NCBI RefSeq assembly: GCF_002243645.1
Contig: NZ_CP017704.1
Span: 4,172,001 to 4,236,000, forward strand
Direction of reading: 5' to 3'
DNA: 64,000 nucleotides
Origin: Peribacillus simplex NBRC 15720 = DSM 1321
Lineage (GTDB): Bacteria; Bacillota; Bacilli; Bacillales; DSM-1321
Below, in pieces: positions 1 to 8,944 of this stretch. The number at the start of each line of letters is the position of its first letter. Positions within the stretch are counted from its first letter, which is position 1. A model generated the notes under the pieces. That model was not told where the DNA came from. It saw nothing but the letters and a program-made list of their open reading frames with translations, and searched no databases. The position numbers and the translations under genes are program-made.

Positions 1-546
1 GCAGTTATCGTCATTGCCCAAAACGGTTACTATCAAGCCCAAGTATCCAAAATCGCCAAGCAGGCAGGCGTAGCGGATGGCACCATATATCTTTATTTTA
101 AAAATAAAGAAGATATCTTAATATCATTATTCCATGAAAAGATGGGCTATTTTGTGGAACAGATCGAAGAAGAACTAAAAGGAAAGACAACTGCTTCGGA
201 TAAACTTCATGTGCTTATCCAAAAACATTTTCAAAACCTTTCAGAAGACGTGAATTTAGCAATTGTCACTCAGTTGGAATTAAGACAGTCGAATAAAGAA
301 TTGCGCCTAAGAATTAATGATGTGTTAAGAGGGTATTTAAATTTAATCGATCAGATCATTATAGAAGGAAAAGAGAACGGCGAATTCCTGCCTGATTTAA
401 ATAGTTTACTTACCAGGCAGATGATTTTTGGAACGATTGACGAAACAGTGACGACTTGGGTCATGAATGAGCAAAAGTACTCGCTTCCTGACCTTGCACC
501 AGACGTTCACCGCCTTCTAATTGGCGGCTGTGGCCTGAAAAGTTAA
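1..546 (+). CDS. fadR: FadR, TetR-family fatty-acid degradation repressor (5' end missing)
   Basis: The reading frame is open from base 1, so the gene starts before the window. The first visible residues form the end of a TetR helix-turn-helix (AQVSKIAKQAGVADGTIYLYFKNKEDI), followed by the all-helical ligand domain. In B. subtilis FadR (YsiA) represses beta-oxidation genes and is released by long-chain acyl-CoA. Identity rests on the TetR fold and on the downstream enoyl-CoA hydratase and etfBA, the same order as in B. subtilis. A FadR-like operator occurs elsewhere in this window, upstream of the thioesterase at 11750. Any internal ATG, such as the one at 142, is not the true start because the DNA-binding helix lies before it. 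Confidence 0.9.
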   Translation, partial: AVIVIAQNGYYQAQVSKIAKQAGVADGTIYLYFKNKEDILISLFHEKMGYFVEQIEEELKGKTTASDKLHVLIQKHFQNLSEDVNLAIVTQLELRQSNKELRLRINDVLRGYLNLIDQIIIEGKENGEFLPDLNSLLTRQMIFGTIDETVTTWVMNEQKYSLPDLAPDVHRLLIGGCGLKS

Positions 547-557
547 CGATTTAAATA

Positions 558-577
558 GAGGATGGCTAGCCATCCTC
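558..577 (+). terminator. Perfect 20-bp palindrome after fadR
   Basis: GAGGATGGCTAGCCATCCTC is a perfect inverted repeat just after the fadR stop. No T tract follows, so it is more likely an mRNA processing or stability hairpin inside the fadR-fadB transcript than an efficient terminator. Confidence 0.4.
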
Positions 578-671
578 GAAAGAATCGGTTAATCCTGCTT
601 CCAGCTTTATCGGGAAGTGATACATATTGAATTTTCAAAAAAGTTTGACTAGCATGCCTGGAGGGATTGAT

Positions 672-1445
672 ATGGAATACCTTAAGCTTTCTGTCGAAAA
701 TCATGTGGCTTTTATAACGATTGATCATGCACCTGCAAATGCGCTTTCCTCGGCTATCATCGGAGAGCTGTCACAGGCCTTCGATCAAATTGAGAAAGAC
801 GAAGCCGTAAGGGTTGTCCTTCTTCATGGTGAAGGAAGATTCTTCTCTGCAGGAGCAGATATTAAAGAATTTACAGAAGTGAAAAACGGGAAAGCTTTCG
901 AGAAACTGACCAAGAATGGGCAATCTGTATTTGAGAAAATCGAATCCTTTCCAAAACCGGTCATTGCAGCCATCCATGGAGCGGCGCTTGGCGGAGGATT
1001 GGAGCTGGCTATGGCCTGTCACATCCGTTTGGTAACTGAAAGGGCTAAACTGGGTTTGCCTGAGCTGCAGTTGGGCTTAATCCCTGGATTTGCTGGGACC
1101 CAACGTCTTCCTCGTTATGTGGGCATGGCAAAGGCAGCTGAAATGCTGTTTACAAGTGAACCTATTTCAGGAACCCAAGCTGTGCAATGTGGATTGGCGA
1201 ATCATGCCTTCACGGATGAAGAACTGATTCCTAAAGCTAAGGAACTAGCCAATAAAATTGCCAAGAAAAGCCCACTGGCTTTAAAGTCGGCCATTGAGTT
1301 ATTAAATTATTCCAAGCATGATTCCTACCATAAAGGTGTGGAAAGGGAAGCAGCCCTCTTTGGCCAAGCTTTCGATACCGCTGATGCACAAGAAGGAATC
1401 GCCGCTTTCATTGAAAAAAGGGAAGCTGTATTCAAAGGGCAATGA
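672..1445 (+). CDS. fadB: Enoyl-CoA hydratase/isomerase family protein FadB
   Basis: Crotonase-fold protein of 257 residues, expected to hydrate trans-2-enoyl-CoA during fatty-acid beta-oxidation. The oxyanion-hole segments SAGADIKEF (about 59-67) and HGAALGGGLELAMAC (about 102-116) are present. The two catalytic glutamates expected in true hydratases are at about E111 (GGGLE) and E131 (PELQLGLIPG). The start at 672 is preferred because GGAGG sits about 6 nt before this ATG and the family begins near MEYLKLS; an upstream TTG at 627 would add 15 unrelated residues. It lies between fadR and etfBA and is probably co-transcribed with fadR. Confidence 0.92.
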   Translation: MEYLKLSVENHVAFITIDHAPANALSSAIIGELSQAFDQIEKDEAVRVVLLHGEGRFFSAGADIKEFTEVKNGKAFEKLTKNGQSVFEKIESFPKPVIAAIHGAALGGGLELAMACHIRLVTERAKLGLPELQLGLIPGFAGTQRLPRYVGMAKAAEMLFTSEPISGTQAVQCGLANHAFTDEELIPKAKELANKIAKKSPLALKSAIELLNYSKHDSYHKGVEREAALFGQAFDTADAQEGIAAFIEKREAVFKGQ

Positions 1446-1567
1446 CGATTCGGTATAAATAACTATTTTTATATATCATGCAGGATTTTGATGAAATATG
1501 AAGAACAATACTATATATCAATAAAATTCATAATCTTCAAAACTCAAATTATTCGGGAGGTATTATC

Positions 1568-2341
1568 GTGAACATTTATGTACTGCTGAAAAGAACATTT
1601 GATACAGAAGAAAAAATTACACTATCTAACGGGAAAATTAATGAGGATGGAGCAGAATTCATCATTAATCCATACGATGAGTATGCAGTTGAAGAAGCAA
1701 TCCAGGTGCGTGATGCACAAGGCGGCGAAGTAACGGTTATTTCTGTCGGAACCGAAGAGGCTGAAAAGCAATTACGCACAGCGCTGGCAATGGGTGCTGA
1801 CAAAGCCGTATTGATAAATATAGAAGACGACATAGAAAATGGCGACCAATTCACGACTGCCAAAATTATAGGCGAATACTTAAAAGGTAAAAATGCCGAT
1901 TTAATCATTGCAGGGAACGTTGCAATCGATGGCGGTTCTGGTCAAGTGGGACCACGCGTTGCCGAAATTTTAGAAATTCCTTATATTACAACCATTACTA
2001 AACTGGACATCGCAAATGGAAATGTAAGCGTTATCCGTGATGTCGAAGGGGATTCTGAAACGATCGAAGCATCCCTTCCATTGTTGGTGACAGCTCAACA
2101 AGGGCTAAATGAGCCACGTTATCCTTCATTGCCAGGAATCATGAAAGCGAAGAAAAAACCGCTTGAAGAATTGGAATTGGATGACCTGGATTTGGAAGAA
2201 GAAGACGTTGAAGCAAAAACAAAAACGATTGAAATATACCTTCCTGCTAAAAAAGAAGCTGGAAAAGTATTGGACGGCGAAATCGGTGATCAAGTTAGCG
2301 AACTTGTTCAATTATTACGCAGTGAAGCAAAAGTGATTTAA
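1568..2341 (+). CDS. etfB: Electron transfer flavoprotein, beta subunit
   Basis: 257-residue ETF beta subunit. With EtfA it binds FAD and AMP and carries electrons from acyl-CoA dehydrogenases toward the quinone pool. The alpha/beta nucleotide-binding core is recognisable (VISVGTEEAEKQLRTALAMG, about 60-80; IAGNVAIDGGSGQVGPRVAE in the middle), with a charged C-terminal extension. It starts at GTG 1568, preceded by CGGGAGG. The 69-bp gap to etfA contains another strong RBS. About 120 bp separate it from fadB, so a separate promoter cannot be excluded. Confidence 0.93.
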   Translation: MNIYVLLKRTFDTEEKITLSNGKINEDGAEFIINPYDEYAVEEAIQVRDAQGGEVTVISVGTEEAEKQLRTALAMGADKAVLINIEDDIENGDQFTTAKIIGEYLKGKNADLIIAGNVAIDGGSGQVGPRVAEILEIPYITTITKLDIANGNVSVIRDVEGDSETIEASLPLLVTAQQGLNEPRYPSLPGIMKAKKKPLEELELDDLDLEEEDVEAKTKTIEIYLPAKKEAGKVLDGEIGDQVSELVQLLRSEAKVI

Positions 2342-2410
2342 TCGAAACGGTACTTTTCAAAACAACAAAACACGACAAAATGAAAAATAGAGCACAGGAG
2401 GTTTTTATAA

Positions 2411-3388
2411 ATGGCTAGAAAGTTTCTTGTATTGGGCGAAGTTCGTGACGGTTCACTAAGAAATGTATCATTTGAAGCTATCGGTGCGGCTAAACTTGCT
2501 GCAGATGGCGGGGAAATCGTAGGTGTTTTAGTTGGTGATAGTGTTCAAAATTTTGGAAATGAATTGATCCAGTATGGCGCAGACCGGGTTGTTGCAGTCG
2601 AAAATGATCAATTGAAACAATATACTTCAGATGGATATGCGCAAAGCTTGCTTGCCGTCATCGAGCAGGAAAAGCCAGAAGGGATTTTCTTTGGACATAC
2701 GGCCCTAGGAAAAGACCTTGCACCTAAATTGGCTGGAAAGCTTGAATCAGGATTGATCTCCGACGTTACATCCATTGAAGAAGAAGGCGGAAATATCGTT
2801 TTCACCCGCCCGATATATTCCGGTAAAGCATTTGAAAAGAAAATTGTTACAGATGGCGTGATATTCGCGACAATCCGTCCGAACAATATCGAACCATTAG
2901 CAAAAGATGAGTCCCGCTCTGGTGATGTTTCTACATTAAGTGTGGATATTAAGGATTTACGCACAATCATTAAAGATGTTGTTAGAAAAGCTAGTGAAGG
3001 GGTCGACCTTTCAGAAGCGAAAGTAGTCATCGCAGGTGGCCGCGGCGTGAAAAGTGAAGATGGTTTTGAACCATTAAAGGAACTGGCACAAGTTCTTGGC
3101 GGTGCGGTAGGAGCTTCCCGCGGAGCATGTGATGCAGACTATTGCGATTACTCTTTGCAAATCGGGCAAACGGGTAAAGTCGTAACACCTGACCTTTATA
3201 TCGCCTGCGGAATTTCCGGTGCGATCCAGCATTTAGCGGGGATGTCCAACTCCAAGGTCATCGTTGCCATCAACAAAGACCCGGAAGCTAACATATTTAA
3301 TGTGGCTGATTATGGAATCGTCGGAGACCTTTTCGAAGTCGTTCCATTACTTACGGAAGAATTCAAAAAACTTAAAGTTAACGCGTAA
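2411..3388 (+). CDS. etfA: Electron transfer flavoprotein, alpha subunit
   Basis: 325-residue ETF alpha subunit, partner of EtfB. The C-terminal FAD-binding domain is clear: AGGRGVKSEDGFEPL, GASRGACDADY, IGQTGKVV, ACGISGAIQHLAGM and the NKDPEANIFNVADYGIVGD tail. Full length for the family. The start ATG 2411 follows CAGGAGG by 8 nt. It ends the fad-etf cluster and is followed by a strong intrinsic terminator. Confidence 0.95.
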   Translation: MARKFLVLGEVRDGSLRNVSFEAIGAAKLAADGGEIVGVLVGDSVQNFGNELIQYGADRVVAVENDQLKQYTSDGYAQSLLAVIEQEKPEGIFFGHTALGKDLAPKLAGKLESGLISDVTSIEEEGGNIVFTRPIYSGKAFEKKIVTDGVIFATIRPNNIEPLAKDESRSGDVSTLSVDIKDLRTIIKDVVRKASEGVDLSEAKVVIAGGRGVKSEDGFEPLKELAQVLGGAVGASRGACDADYCDYSLQIGQTGKVVTPDLYIACGISGAIQHLAGMSNSKVIVAINKDPEANIFNVADYGIVGDLFEVVPLLTEEFKKLKVNA

Positions 3389-3407
3389 GAGAAATAATAC
3401 AGATGAG

Positions 3408-3450
3408 GGGCAAGACATGCGGCATAAGCCGTTACATGTCTTGCCCTTTC
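3408..3450 (+). terminator. Intrinsic terminator after etfA
   Basis: GGGCAAGACATG (3408-3419) pairs with CATGTCTTGCCC (3435-3446) and is followed by TTTCTTT. A 12-bp perfect stem. Confidence 0.85.
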
Positions 3451-3594
3451 TTTGGGCTTATAGGCAAGGGTTTTGGCCTGCATGTTTATTCTTTTTTTGG
3501 ACATCCTACCACTGAAGCAAAATATTAGCATCGATTCTAACAACAATGATATACTGTCTTTAGTTATTTGAGTAAATTTGAGGAGGAATTATAT

Positions 3595-3909
3595 ATGGCT
3601 ATTGTAAATGCAACTGACCAAACTTTCACAACTGATACTAGCGAAGGTGTCGTTCTTGTAGATTTTTGGGCTCCATGGTGTGGACCTTGTAAAATGATCG
3701 CTCCTGTTCTTCAAGAGCTTGATACTGAAATTGGCGATACAGCAAAAATCGTAAAAGTGGATGTAGATGAAAACCAAGAAACAGCTGGAAAATTCGGTGT
3801 GATGAGCATCCCGACATTAATCGTCCTTAAAGACGGTGAAGTGGTTGACAAGGTTGTTGGTTTCCAACCTAAAGAAGCACTTGCTGAACTTATTGCAAAA
3901 CACGCGTAA
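3595..3909 (+). CDS. trxA: Thioredoxin
   Basis: 104-residue cytosolic thioredoxin, a general disulfide reductant for ribonucleotide reductase and others. Active site WCGPC with cysteines at 29 and 32; cis-Pro in MSIPTL. ATG 3595 is chosen because AGGAGG lies 8 nt upstream and the family starts MAIV; an in-frame TTG at 3568 would place the RBS inside the gene. Same position as in B. subtilis, between etfA and uvrC. A TATACT -10-like hexamer lies near 3551, but I see no convincing -35. Confidence 0.96.
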   Translation: MAIVNATDQTFTTDTSEGVVLVDFWAPWCGPCKMIAPVLQELDTEIGDTAKIVKVDVDENQETAGKFGVMSIPTLIVLKDGEVVDKVVGFQPKEALAELIAKHA

Positions 3910-3927
3910 TAAATAGTAAGTTAGCTA

Positions 3928-3963
3928 AAAAAAGCTTCAAGTCTGCGGACTTGAAGCTTTTTT
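3928..3963 (+). terminator. Intrinsic terminator after trxA
   Basis: AAAAAAGCTTCAAGTC (3928-3943), loop TGCG, and its complement GACTTGAAGCTTTTTT (3948-3963). A 16-bp perfect stem including the T tract. Confidence 0.9.
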
Positions 3964-4016
3964 CGCTATCTTGATATATAATGATTGTAAAAATGGGAGA
4001 ACAGGAGGCTGAATGC

Positions 4017-5789
4017 ATGAATCAACAAATAAAGAATAAACTTGCCCTTCTTCCCGATCAACCTGGTTGCTATTTAATGAAAGATCGTCAGGGAACGATC
4101 ATATATGTAGGCAAAGCGAAGGTGTTGAAAAATCGTGTCCGTTCTTATTTTACGGGATCACATGATGGAAAAACATTTCGGCTCGTCAATGAGATTGAGG
4201 ATTTCGAATACATCGTCACCTCCTCCAATATCGAGGCTCTTATTTTAGAGTTGAACTTAATCAAAAAACATGACCCAAAATATAATGTCATGCTAAAGGA
4301 TGATAAGACGTATCCTTTCATCAAGCTGACTGCGGAACGCCACCCACGTTTAATCATTACCCGAAAGGTCAAAAAAGACAAAGGGAAATATTTCGGTCCT
4401 TATCCGAATGCTTTTGCAGCTAACGAAACGAAAAAATTGCTCGACCGCATCTATCCCCTAAGAAAATGCAATACTTTACCGGATCGCGTTTGTCTATACT
4501 ATCACCTTGGCCAGTGCCTGGCCCCATGTGTATATGAAGTAGAGGAACAGGAATATAAAAAAATGGTGGATGATATCAACCGGTTCTTGAACGGCGGGCA
4601 TACTGAAATAAAAAAAGAACTGACTGAAAAAATGCTGGAGGCATCAGAAGAGCTCGATTTCGAGAGGGCCAAGGAGTTCCGTGACAAGATTGCCCACATC
4701 GATATTACGATGGAGAAGCAAAAAATGATGACGACCGATTTCATCGACAGGGATGTATTTGGCTTTGCCTATGATAAAGGCTGGATGTGCGTTCAGGTAT
4801 TTTTTGTCCGGCAGGGTAAATTAATAGAAAGGGATGTTTCACTTTTTCCGGTCTACGATGAACCCGAACAGGAACTTCTTACATTCCTCGGTCAGTTTTA
4901 CGAGATTACGAACCACTTTAAACCAAAGGAAATCTTGCTGCCTGAATCAGTGGATGCCGAAATGGCCGAAGGGCTGCTTGGTGTCAAAACGATTCACCCG
5001 AAACGGGGAGCGAAAAAAGACATGCTTAAATTGGCGAATAAAAATGCCTCCATCGCCCTTCAGGAAAAATTCTCTTTGATTGAAAGGGATGAAGAAAGAA
5101 CGATCAATGCGGTGGAAAACCTCGGGAACCAACTGGGTATCTACACCCCGCATCGAATTGAAGCTTTCGATAACTCCAATATCCAGGGAAGTGACCCTGT
5201 TTCCGCTTTAGTCGTGTTCATTGATGGGAAGCCGGAAAAAAGGGAGTACCGTAAATATAAGATCAAGACGGTCCAGGGGCCTGATGATTATGGATCGATG
5301 CGTGAAGTGGTCAGAAGAAGGTATTCACGAGTATTGAAAGAAGGGCTGCCGCTTCCGGACTTAATCATCATTGATGGCGGAAAGGGACATGTGGAAGCCG
5401 TTCGGGATATTCTGGAAAATGAATTGGGCCTTGATATACCACTTTCAGGCCTCATTAAGGATGAAAAGCATAGGACATCGCAATTGATGATCGGAAATCC
5501 TCTTGAACTCGTACCTCTTGATTCACGGAGCCAGGAATTTTACCTATTGCAAAGAATTCAGGATGAAGTGCATCGGTTCGCGATTACGTTTCATCGCCAG
5601 CTACGCGGGAAAAATGCAGTTCACTCCCAGCTTGATGATATTCCAGGAGTCGGGGAAAAACGAAGGAAGCAATTATTAAGGCATTTTGGATCATTGAAGA
5701 AAATCAAAGAGGCAACGGCCGAAGAAATCATGGAAGCTGGCATGCCAAAAGGGGTAGCCGAGGGAATCGTTAGAAAATTACAAGAATAA
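4017..5789 (+). CDS. uvrC: Excinuclease ABC subunit C
   Basis: 590-residue UvrC, which makes both incisions around a DNA lesion in nucleotide excision repair with UvrA and UvrB. Order of domains: GIY-YIG nuclease (GCYL about 17, IYVG about 29); cysteine cluster [16 protein letters not shown] helix pair ([18 protein letters not shown], about 205-225) that binds UvrB; RNase H-like nuclease ([19 protein letters not shown]); C-terminal tandem helix-hairpin-helix ([20 protein letters not shown]). ATG 4017 is preferred over 3981 because AGGAGG stands 9 nt before it and MNQQIKNKL matches family starts. Own transcription unit, bracketed by the trxA terminator and the lysC promoter. Confidence 0.96.
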   Translation: MNQQIKNKLALLPDQPGCYLMKDRQGTIIYVGKAKVLKNRVRSYFTGSHDGKTFRLVNEIEDFEYIVTSSNIEALILELNLIKKHDPKYNVMLKDDKTYPFIKLTAERHPRLIITRKVKKDKGKYFGPYPNAFAANETKKLLDRIYPLRKCNTLPDRVCLYYHLGQCLAPCVYEVEEQEYKKMVDDINRFLNGGHTEIKKELTEKMLEASEELDFERAKEFRDKIAHIDITMEKQKMMTTDFIDRDVFGFAYDKGWMCVQVFFVRQGKLIERDVSLFPVYDEPEQELLTFLGQFYEITNHFKPKEILLPESVDAEMAEGLLGVKTIHPKRGAKKDMLKLANKNASIALQEKFSLIERDEERTINAVENLGNQLGIYTPHRIEAFDNSNIQGSDPVSALVVFIDGKPEKREYRKYKIKTVQGPDDYGSMREVVRRRYSRVLKEGLPLPDLIIIDGGKGHVEAVRDILENELGLDIPLSGLIKDEKHRTSQLMIGNPLELVPLDSRSQEFYLLQRIQDEVHRFAITFHRQLRGKNAVHSQLDDIPGVGEKRRKQLLRHFGSLKKIKEATAEEIMEAGMPKGVAEGIVRKLQE

Positions 5790-5791
5790 TC

Positions 5792-5820
5792 TTGCTACCG
5801 ATAAATCTCTATGCTATGAT
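5792..5820 (+). promoter_or_regulatory. Sigma-A promoter of lysC
   Basis: TTGCTA (5792-5797), 17-bp spacer, TATGAT (5815-5820), about 30 bp before the lysine riboswitch. Confidence 0.7.
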
Positions 5821-5850
5821 TAAAAGGAATTTTTAACTAGACAACTTAAA

Positions 5851-6084
5851 AGTGCTGATAGAGGTGCGGAATTCAAGAGTAAAAACCTGGAGAAGTATGA
5901 GCTTCCATGAAAGGTTTTGAAAGGGGATGACGCCGAAGGAAGACAAGACTCATACCTTGTTTTCCTGGTCCGACATTTAATAAATGGCGGATTGTCAGGG
6001 TTTATACCCTGGAGAGCTATCTCACTGTGTTTACAGTATTAGATATGTGATCACAGCAATGAGATATTTCTCATTGCTTTTTTT
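5851..6084 (+). ncRNA. Lysine riboswitch (L box) with terminator
   Basis: Conserved L-box segments are present in order: AGAGGTGCG at 5860, GGGGATGACGCCGAAGG near 5922, and TATACCCTGGAGAGCTATCTCACTGTG near 6003-6030. An intrinsic terminator GCAATGAGA/TCTCATTGC plus T7 follows at 6056-6084. High lysine should favour the terminator and switch off the aspartokinase downstream. Confidence 0.93.
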
Positions 6085-6109
6085 ATTGCCTAAAAACTAG
6101 AGAGGGTGC

Positions 6110-7348
6110 ATGAGGATGGCATTAATCGTTCAAAAATTCGGCGGAACATCCGTCGGTAGCGTAGAAAAAATCAAAAATGTTGCCAATCGGGTAATCGAGG
6201 AAGCGGAGAATGGAAATGAGGTAGTCGTAGTTGTTTCAGCTATGGGGAAAACAACGGACCAATTGGTTTCCATGGCCCGGGATATTTCCGGAACCCCGAG
6301 CAAGAGGGAAATGGATATGCTATTGACTACTGGGGAACAGGTAACGATTTCCCTGTTAACGATGGCATTGATTGAAGAAGGATATGAAGCTATTTCGTAT
6401 ACTGGCTGGCAGGCTGGCATGCAAACGGAATCCGTTCATGGGAATGCCCGGATTTTAAACATTGATGCTTCAAGGATCCAAGCTCAGCTTCAGGAGAAGA
6501 AAATAGTGGTCGTAGCCGGTTTCCAGGGGAACGATATAAATGGGGAAATCACTACCTTAGGGCGAGGTGGTTCCGATACGACGGCGGTTGCCATCGCTGC
6601 AGCGCTGAATGCGGATAGATGTGATATATATACCGATGTAACGGGTGTTTTCACAACGGATCCACGCTACATAAAAGGCGCGCGAAAACTCCAATCCATT
6701 TCTTACGATGAAATGCTGGAACTTGCCAACCTGGGGGCGGGCGTCCTTCATCCAAGGGCTGTCGAATATGCAAAAAATTATCAAATTCCGCTTGAAGTCC
6801 GTTCAAGCATGGAGAGAGAATCAGGAACGATCATTGAGGAGGAAGCAACTATGGAAGAAAACTTAATTGTACGAGGCATTGCTTTTGAAGACAGTATTAC
6901 GAGGGTCACAATATATGGTTTGCCCCAATCACTTGGTGCACTATCCACAATTTTCACGACACTTGCGAAAAACCGGATTAATGTAGACATCATCATTCAA
7001 AGCATGACTGCCGAGGATACGACCAATCTATCTTTTTCCACAAAAAGTGAAGATACAGAAGCGGCCTTGATCGTGCTGGAAAATAATAAAGAACAATTGG
7101 GATTCGATCGAGTCGAAACGGAGAGTGGGTTGGCCAAAGTGTCGATCGTCGGTTCTGGTATGGTATCTAACCCAGGAGTGGCTGCCGAGATGTTTGAAGT
7201 GATGGCCAATACAGGAATCCAGGTGAAAATGGTCAGCACATCGGAAATTAAAGTTTCGACTGTCGTCAATGAAAAGGAAATGGTGAAGGCGGTTGAATCT
7301 CTTCATGAAGCATTTAAACTTGGTCAGCATGCAAATGTGCTAGCTTAA
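6110..7348 (+). CDS. lysC: Lysine-sensitive aspartokinase II, alpha subunit
   Basis: 412-residue aspartate kinase that phosphorylates aspartate as the first step toward lysine, diaminopimelate, dipicolinate, threonine and methionine. N-terminal kinase motif KFGGTSVGS (about 9-17), TTLGRGGSDTTAVA in the active site, then two C-terminal ACT domains. Near-identical to B. subtilis LysC over most of its length. ATG 6110 follows GAGAGGG; ATG 6116 is two codons later and equally possible. An internal start yields the beta subunit. Controlled by the L box just upstream. Confidence 0.95.
   Translation: MRMALIVQKFGGTSVGSVEKIKNVANRVIEEAENGNEVVVVVSAMGKTTDQLVSMARDISGTPSKREMDMLLTTGEQVTISLLTMALIEEGYEAISYTGWQAGMQTESVHGNARILNIDASRIQAQLQEKKIVVVAGFQGNDINGEITTLGRGGSDTTAVAIAAALNADRCDIYTDVTGVFTTDPRYIKGARKLQSISYDEMLELANLGAGVLHPRAVEYAKNYQIPLEVRSSMERESGTIIEEEATMEENLIVRGIAFEDSITRVTIYGLPQSLGALSTIFTTLAKNRINVDIIIQSMTAEDTTNLSFSTKSEDTEAALIVLENNKEQLGFDRVETESGLAKVSIVGSGMVSNPGVAAEMFEVMANTGIQVKMVSTSEIKVSTVVNEKEMVKAVESLHEAFKLGQHANVLA
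6851..7348 (+). CDS. lysC: Aspartokinase II beta subunit (internal in-frame start)
   Basis: B. subtilis aspartokinase II is an alpha2beta2 enzyme whose beta chain is translated from an internal start in the same gene. Here a perfect AGGAGG (6837-6842) lies 8 nt before an in-frame ATG at 6851, giving a 165-residue chain (MEENLIVRGIAFED...) that covers only the regulatory ACT domains. The site is positioned as expected from the B. subtilis protein. Confidence 0.7.
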   Translation: MEENLIVRGIAFEDSITRVTIYGLPQSLGALSTIFTTLAKNRINVDIIIQSMTAEDTTNLSFSTKSEDTEAALIVLENNKEQLGFDRVETESGLAKVSIVGSGMVSNPGVAAEMFEVMANTGIQVKMVSTSEIKVSTVVNEKEMVKAVESLHEAFKLGQHANVLA

Positions 7349-7366
7349 GTGTAAGGAGTCCAATAA

Positions 7367-7402
7367 AAAACAGACTTCCGGTAAAAAGGGTAAGTCTGTT
7401 TT
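7367..7402. terminator. Shared bidirectional terminator of lysC and yslB
   Basis: AAAACAGACTT (7367-7377) pairs with AAGTCTGTTTT (7392-7402). A and T tracts on both sides serve the two convergent genes. Confidence 0.85.
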
Positions 7403-7411
7403 AAGGGCATA

Positions 7412-7882
7412 TTAGATTGGATCTCTGGGATCCCATTGGATGGTGAATATCACTTTTTTTGCGCGGCGTTTGATTTCTTCCGTTGATTCGCTGAGGAATT
7501 TTTTTTGCAGTGTAAACTGCTCGGCAAGGAAACCGGCTTCAAGTTGGAAGTGACAATCAGGGTGTAAATCCAGGCGGCGGCTGATTATTTCGCCCGTCAG
7601 GGATAATTCCATTTCGTGTTTCGTATACTTCATGATTTCCAGATTGCCCCATCCAGCGCTTTGGAAAAATTCAATCACTTCCTGATCGCCATTCAATGGG
7701 AATTTTCTTGCTAATTGTTTACCTGCCCAATAGAGGATTTGATTAGAGTCTTTTCCGAGAATATCGTTCAATAGAACTTCTCTGATTAATTCGTATCCGA
7801 AAGCTGGCACTTGGAATTCTTCAGTTTGAATTTCTTCAGCTTGAATCTCTTCTTCTATCGCAGCAGCAATATTTTTTTTCAT
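7412..7882 (-). CDS. yslB: YslB, DUF2507 family protein
   Basis: 156-residue protein matching B. subtilis YslB in position (between lysC and sdhC) and in the DUF2507 pattern (GYELIREVLLNDILGKDSNQILYWAGKQLAR, about 29-59; FFQSAGWGNLEI). The N-terminus is glutamate-rich. The family is poorly characterised; a link to septum placement or cell size has been proposed for relatives, and I infer no more than that. ATG 7882 has GAGG upstream on the minus strand. Transcribed opposite to lysC and sdh. Confidence 0.85.
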   Translation of the reverse strand: MKKNIAAAIEEEIQAEEIQTEEFQVPAFGYELIREVLLNDILGKDSNQILYWAGKQLARKFPLNGDQEVIEFFQSAGWGNLEIMKYTKHEMELSLTGEIISRRLDLHPDCHFQLEAGFLAEQFTLQKKFLSESTEEIKRRAKKVIFTIQWDPRDPI

Positions 7883-8105
7883 AGTTTATCGCCTCTTTCT
7901 GTAAATCTATTATAAACGTATTTCTTTTGCAAATTATACTGTTTTTTATTTATTTAAATAGTAATTGGAAAAAAATGAGAAATTATATCGGGATATTAAT
8001 AGATTAATTAGTAATTTCTCCAAAATATCAACTTGACAAATAAAAAATAGACAATTTAATCCAATAAAATCTATTCTGAAAAAGAGATTTCTTGTATCCG
8101 TTTTC

Positions 8106-8134
8106 TTGACGCACATAGAAGTCAGGAGTAAAAT
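8106..8134 (+). promoter_or_regulatory. Sigma-A promoter of the sdh operon
   Basis: TTGACG (8106-8111), 17-bp spacer, TAAAAT (8129-8134). A weaker second candidate, TTGACA (8033) with TTTAAT (8055), lies upstream. The rest of 7883-8105 is AT-rich with no gene seen. The resulting leader of about 125 nt contains a hairpin, AGTATAG (8160-8166) with CTATACT (8182-8188). Confidence 0.75.
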
Positions 8135-8265
8135 GGACATGTCACATAATTGTAAAGGGAGTATAGGGGAGTTTTCTGACTCTATACTTTATTTTCACGC
8201 GGAGATAAAAGGTAGCCACCAGATTATCTTTGCATGATTTTTCACAAATTAAGGGGGGGCACTTA

Positions 8266-8874
8266 GTGGCAAAGAATCGTGAGTTTGGGAATCGCAGGCT
8301 TCATTCACTTCTAGGAGTAATTCCAATTGGTCTATTCCTAATTTTTCATTTATCGGTAAACTTTATGGCAACAAAAGGAGAAGAAACTTTTAATGGGGCA
8401 GTTCATTTAATTGAGTTTACGCCCGTAAAGATTTTGGTTGAATGGGTCGTCATCTATCTACCAATCCTTTTCCATGCTGTGTACGGAATTTATATTGCCT
8501 TTACAGCAAAAAACAATTTAGGGAGATTTGGATTCTTCCGTAACTGGATGTTCATGCTTCAACGTGTAACTGGAATCATAACGTTGATTTTCCTTGTTTG
8601 GCATATCTGGCAGACAAGAGTTCAAGCAGCTCTTGGAGCAACAGTTGATTTCGATATGATGGCGGAAATTTTCTCTAGTCCATTTATGCTTGTGTTCTAT
8701 ATTGTTGGTATTATCTCAGCAATTTTCCACTTTGCTAATGGATTATGGTCATTTGCAGTGAGCTGGGGTCTGACAGTTTCACCAAGATCGCAAAGAATCA
8801 TGACTTACTTTACATTGATCGTTTTCGTTCTTCTTTCTTATATCGGAATTAGCGCAATTTTCGCTTTCGTATAA
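8266..8874 (+). CDS. sdhC: Succinate dehydrogenase cytochrome b558 subunit
   Basis: 202-residue, five-helix membrane anchor of respiratory complex II that binds two haems and menaquinone. Histidines fall at 28, 70, 113 and 155, the positions of the four axial haem ligands in B. subtilis SdhC. GTG 8266 is chosen because GGGGGG lies just upstream and length then equals the family's; the ATG at 8230 would add 12 residues and cover the RBS. First gene of sdhCAB. Confidence 0.95.
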   Translation: MAKNREFGNRRLHSLLGVIPIGLFLIFHLSVNFMATKGEETFNGAVHLIEFTPVKILVEWVVIYLPILFHAVYGIYIAFTAKNNLGRFGFFRNWMFMLQRVTGIITLIFLVWHIWQTRVQAALGATVDFDMMAEIFSSPFMLVFYIVGIISAIFHFANGLWSFAVSWGLTVSPRSQRIMTYFTLIVFVLLSYIGISAIFAFV

Positions 8875-8944
8875 GAAGATAGAGTTCATTTATAAGTATT
8901 AGGAAAAACATAGCTTGGCTAATGGAAATAAGGGAGTGACAGAA

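Noticed and set aside
3264..3515. Open frame running from etfA through its terminator
   Set aside because: Overlaps conserved etfA and the hairpin; no family or RBS.
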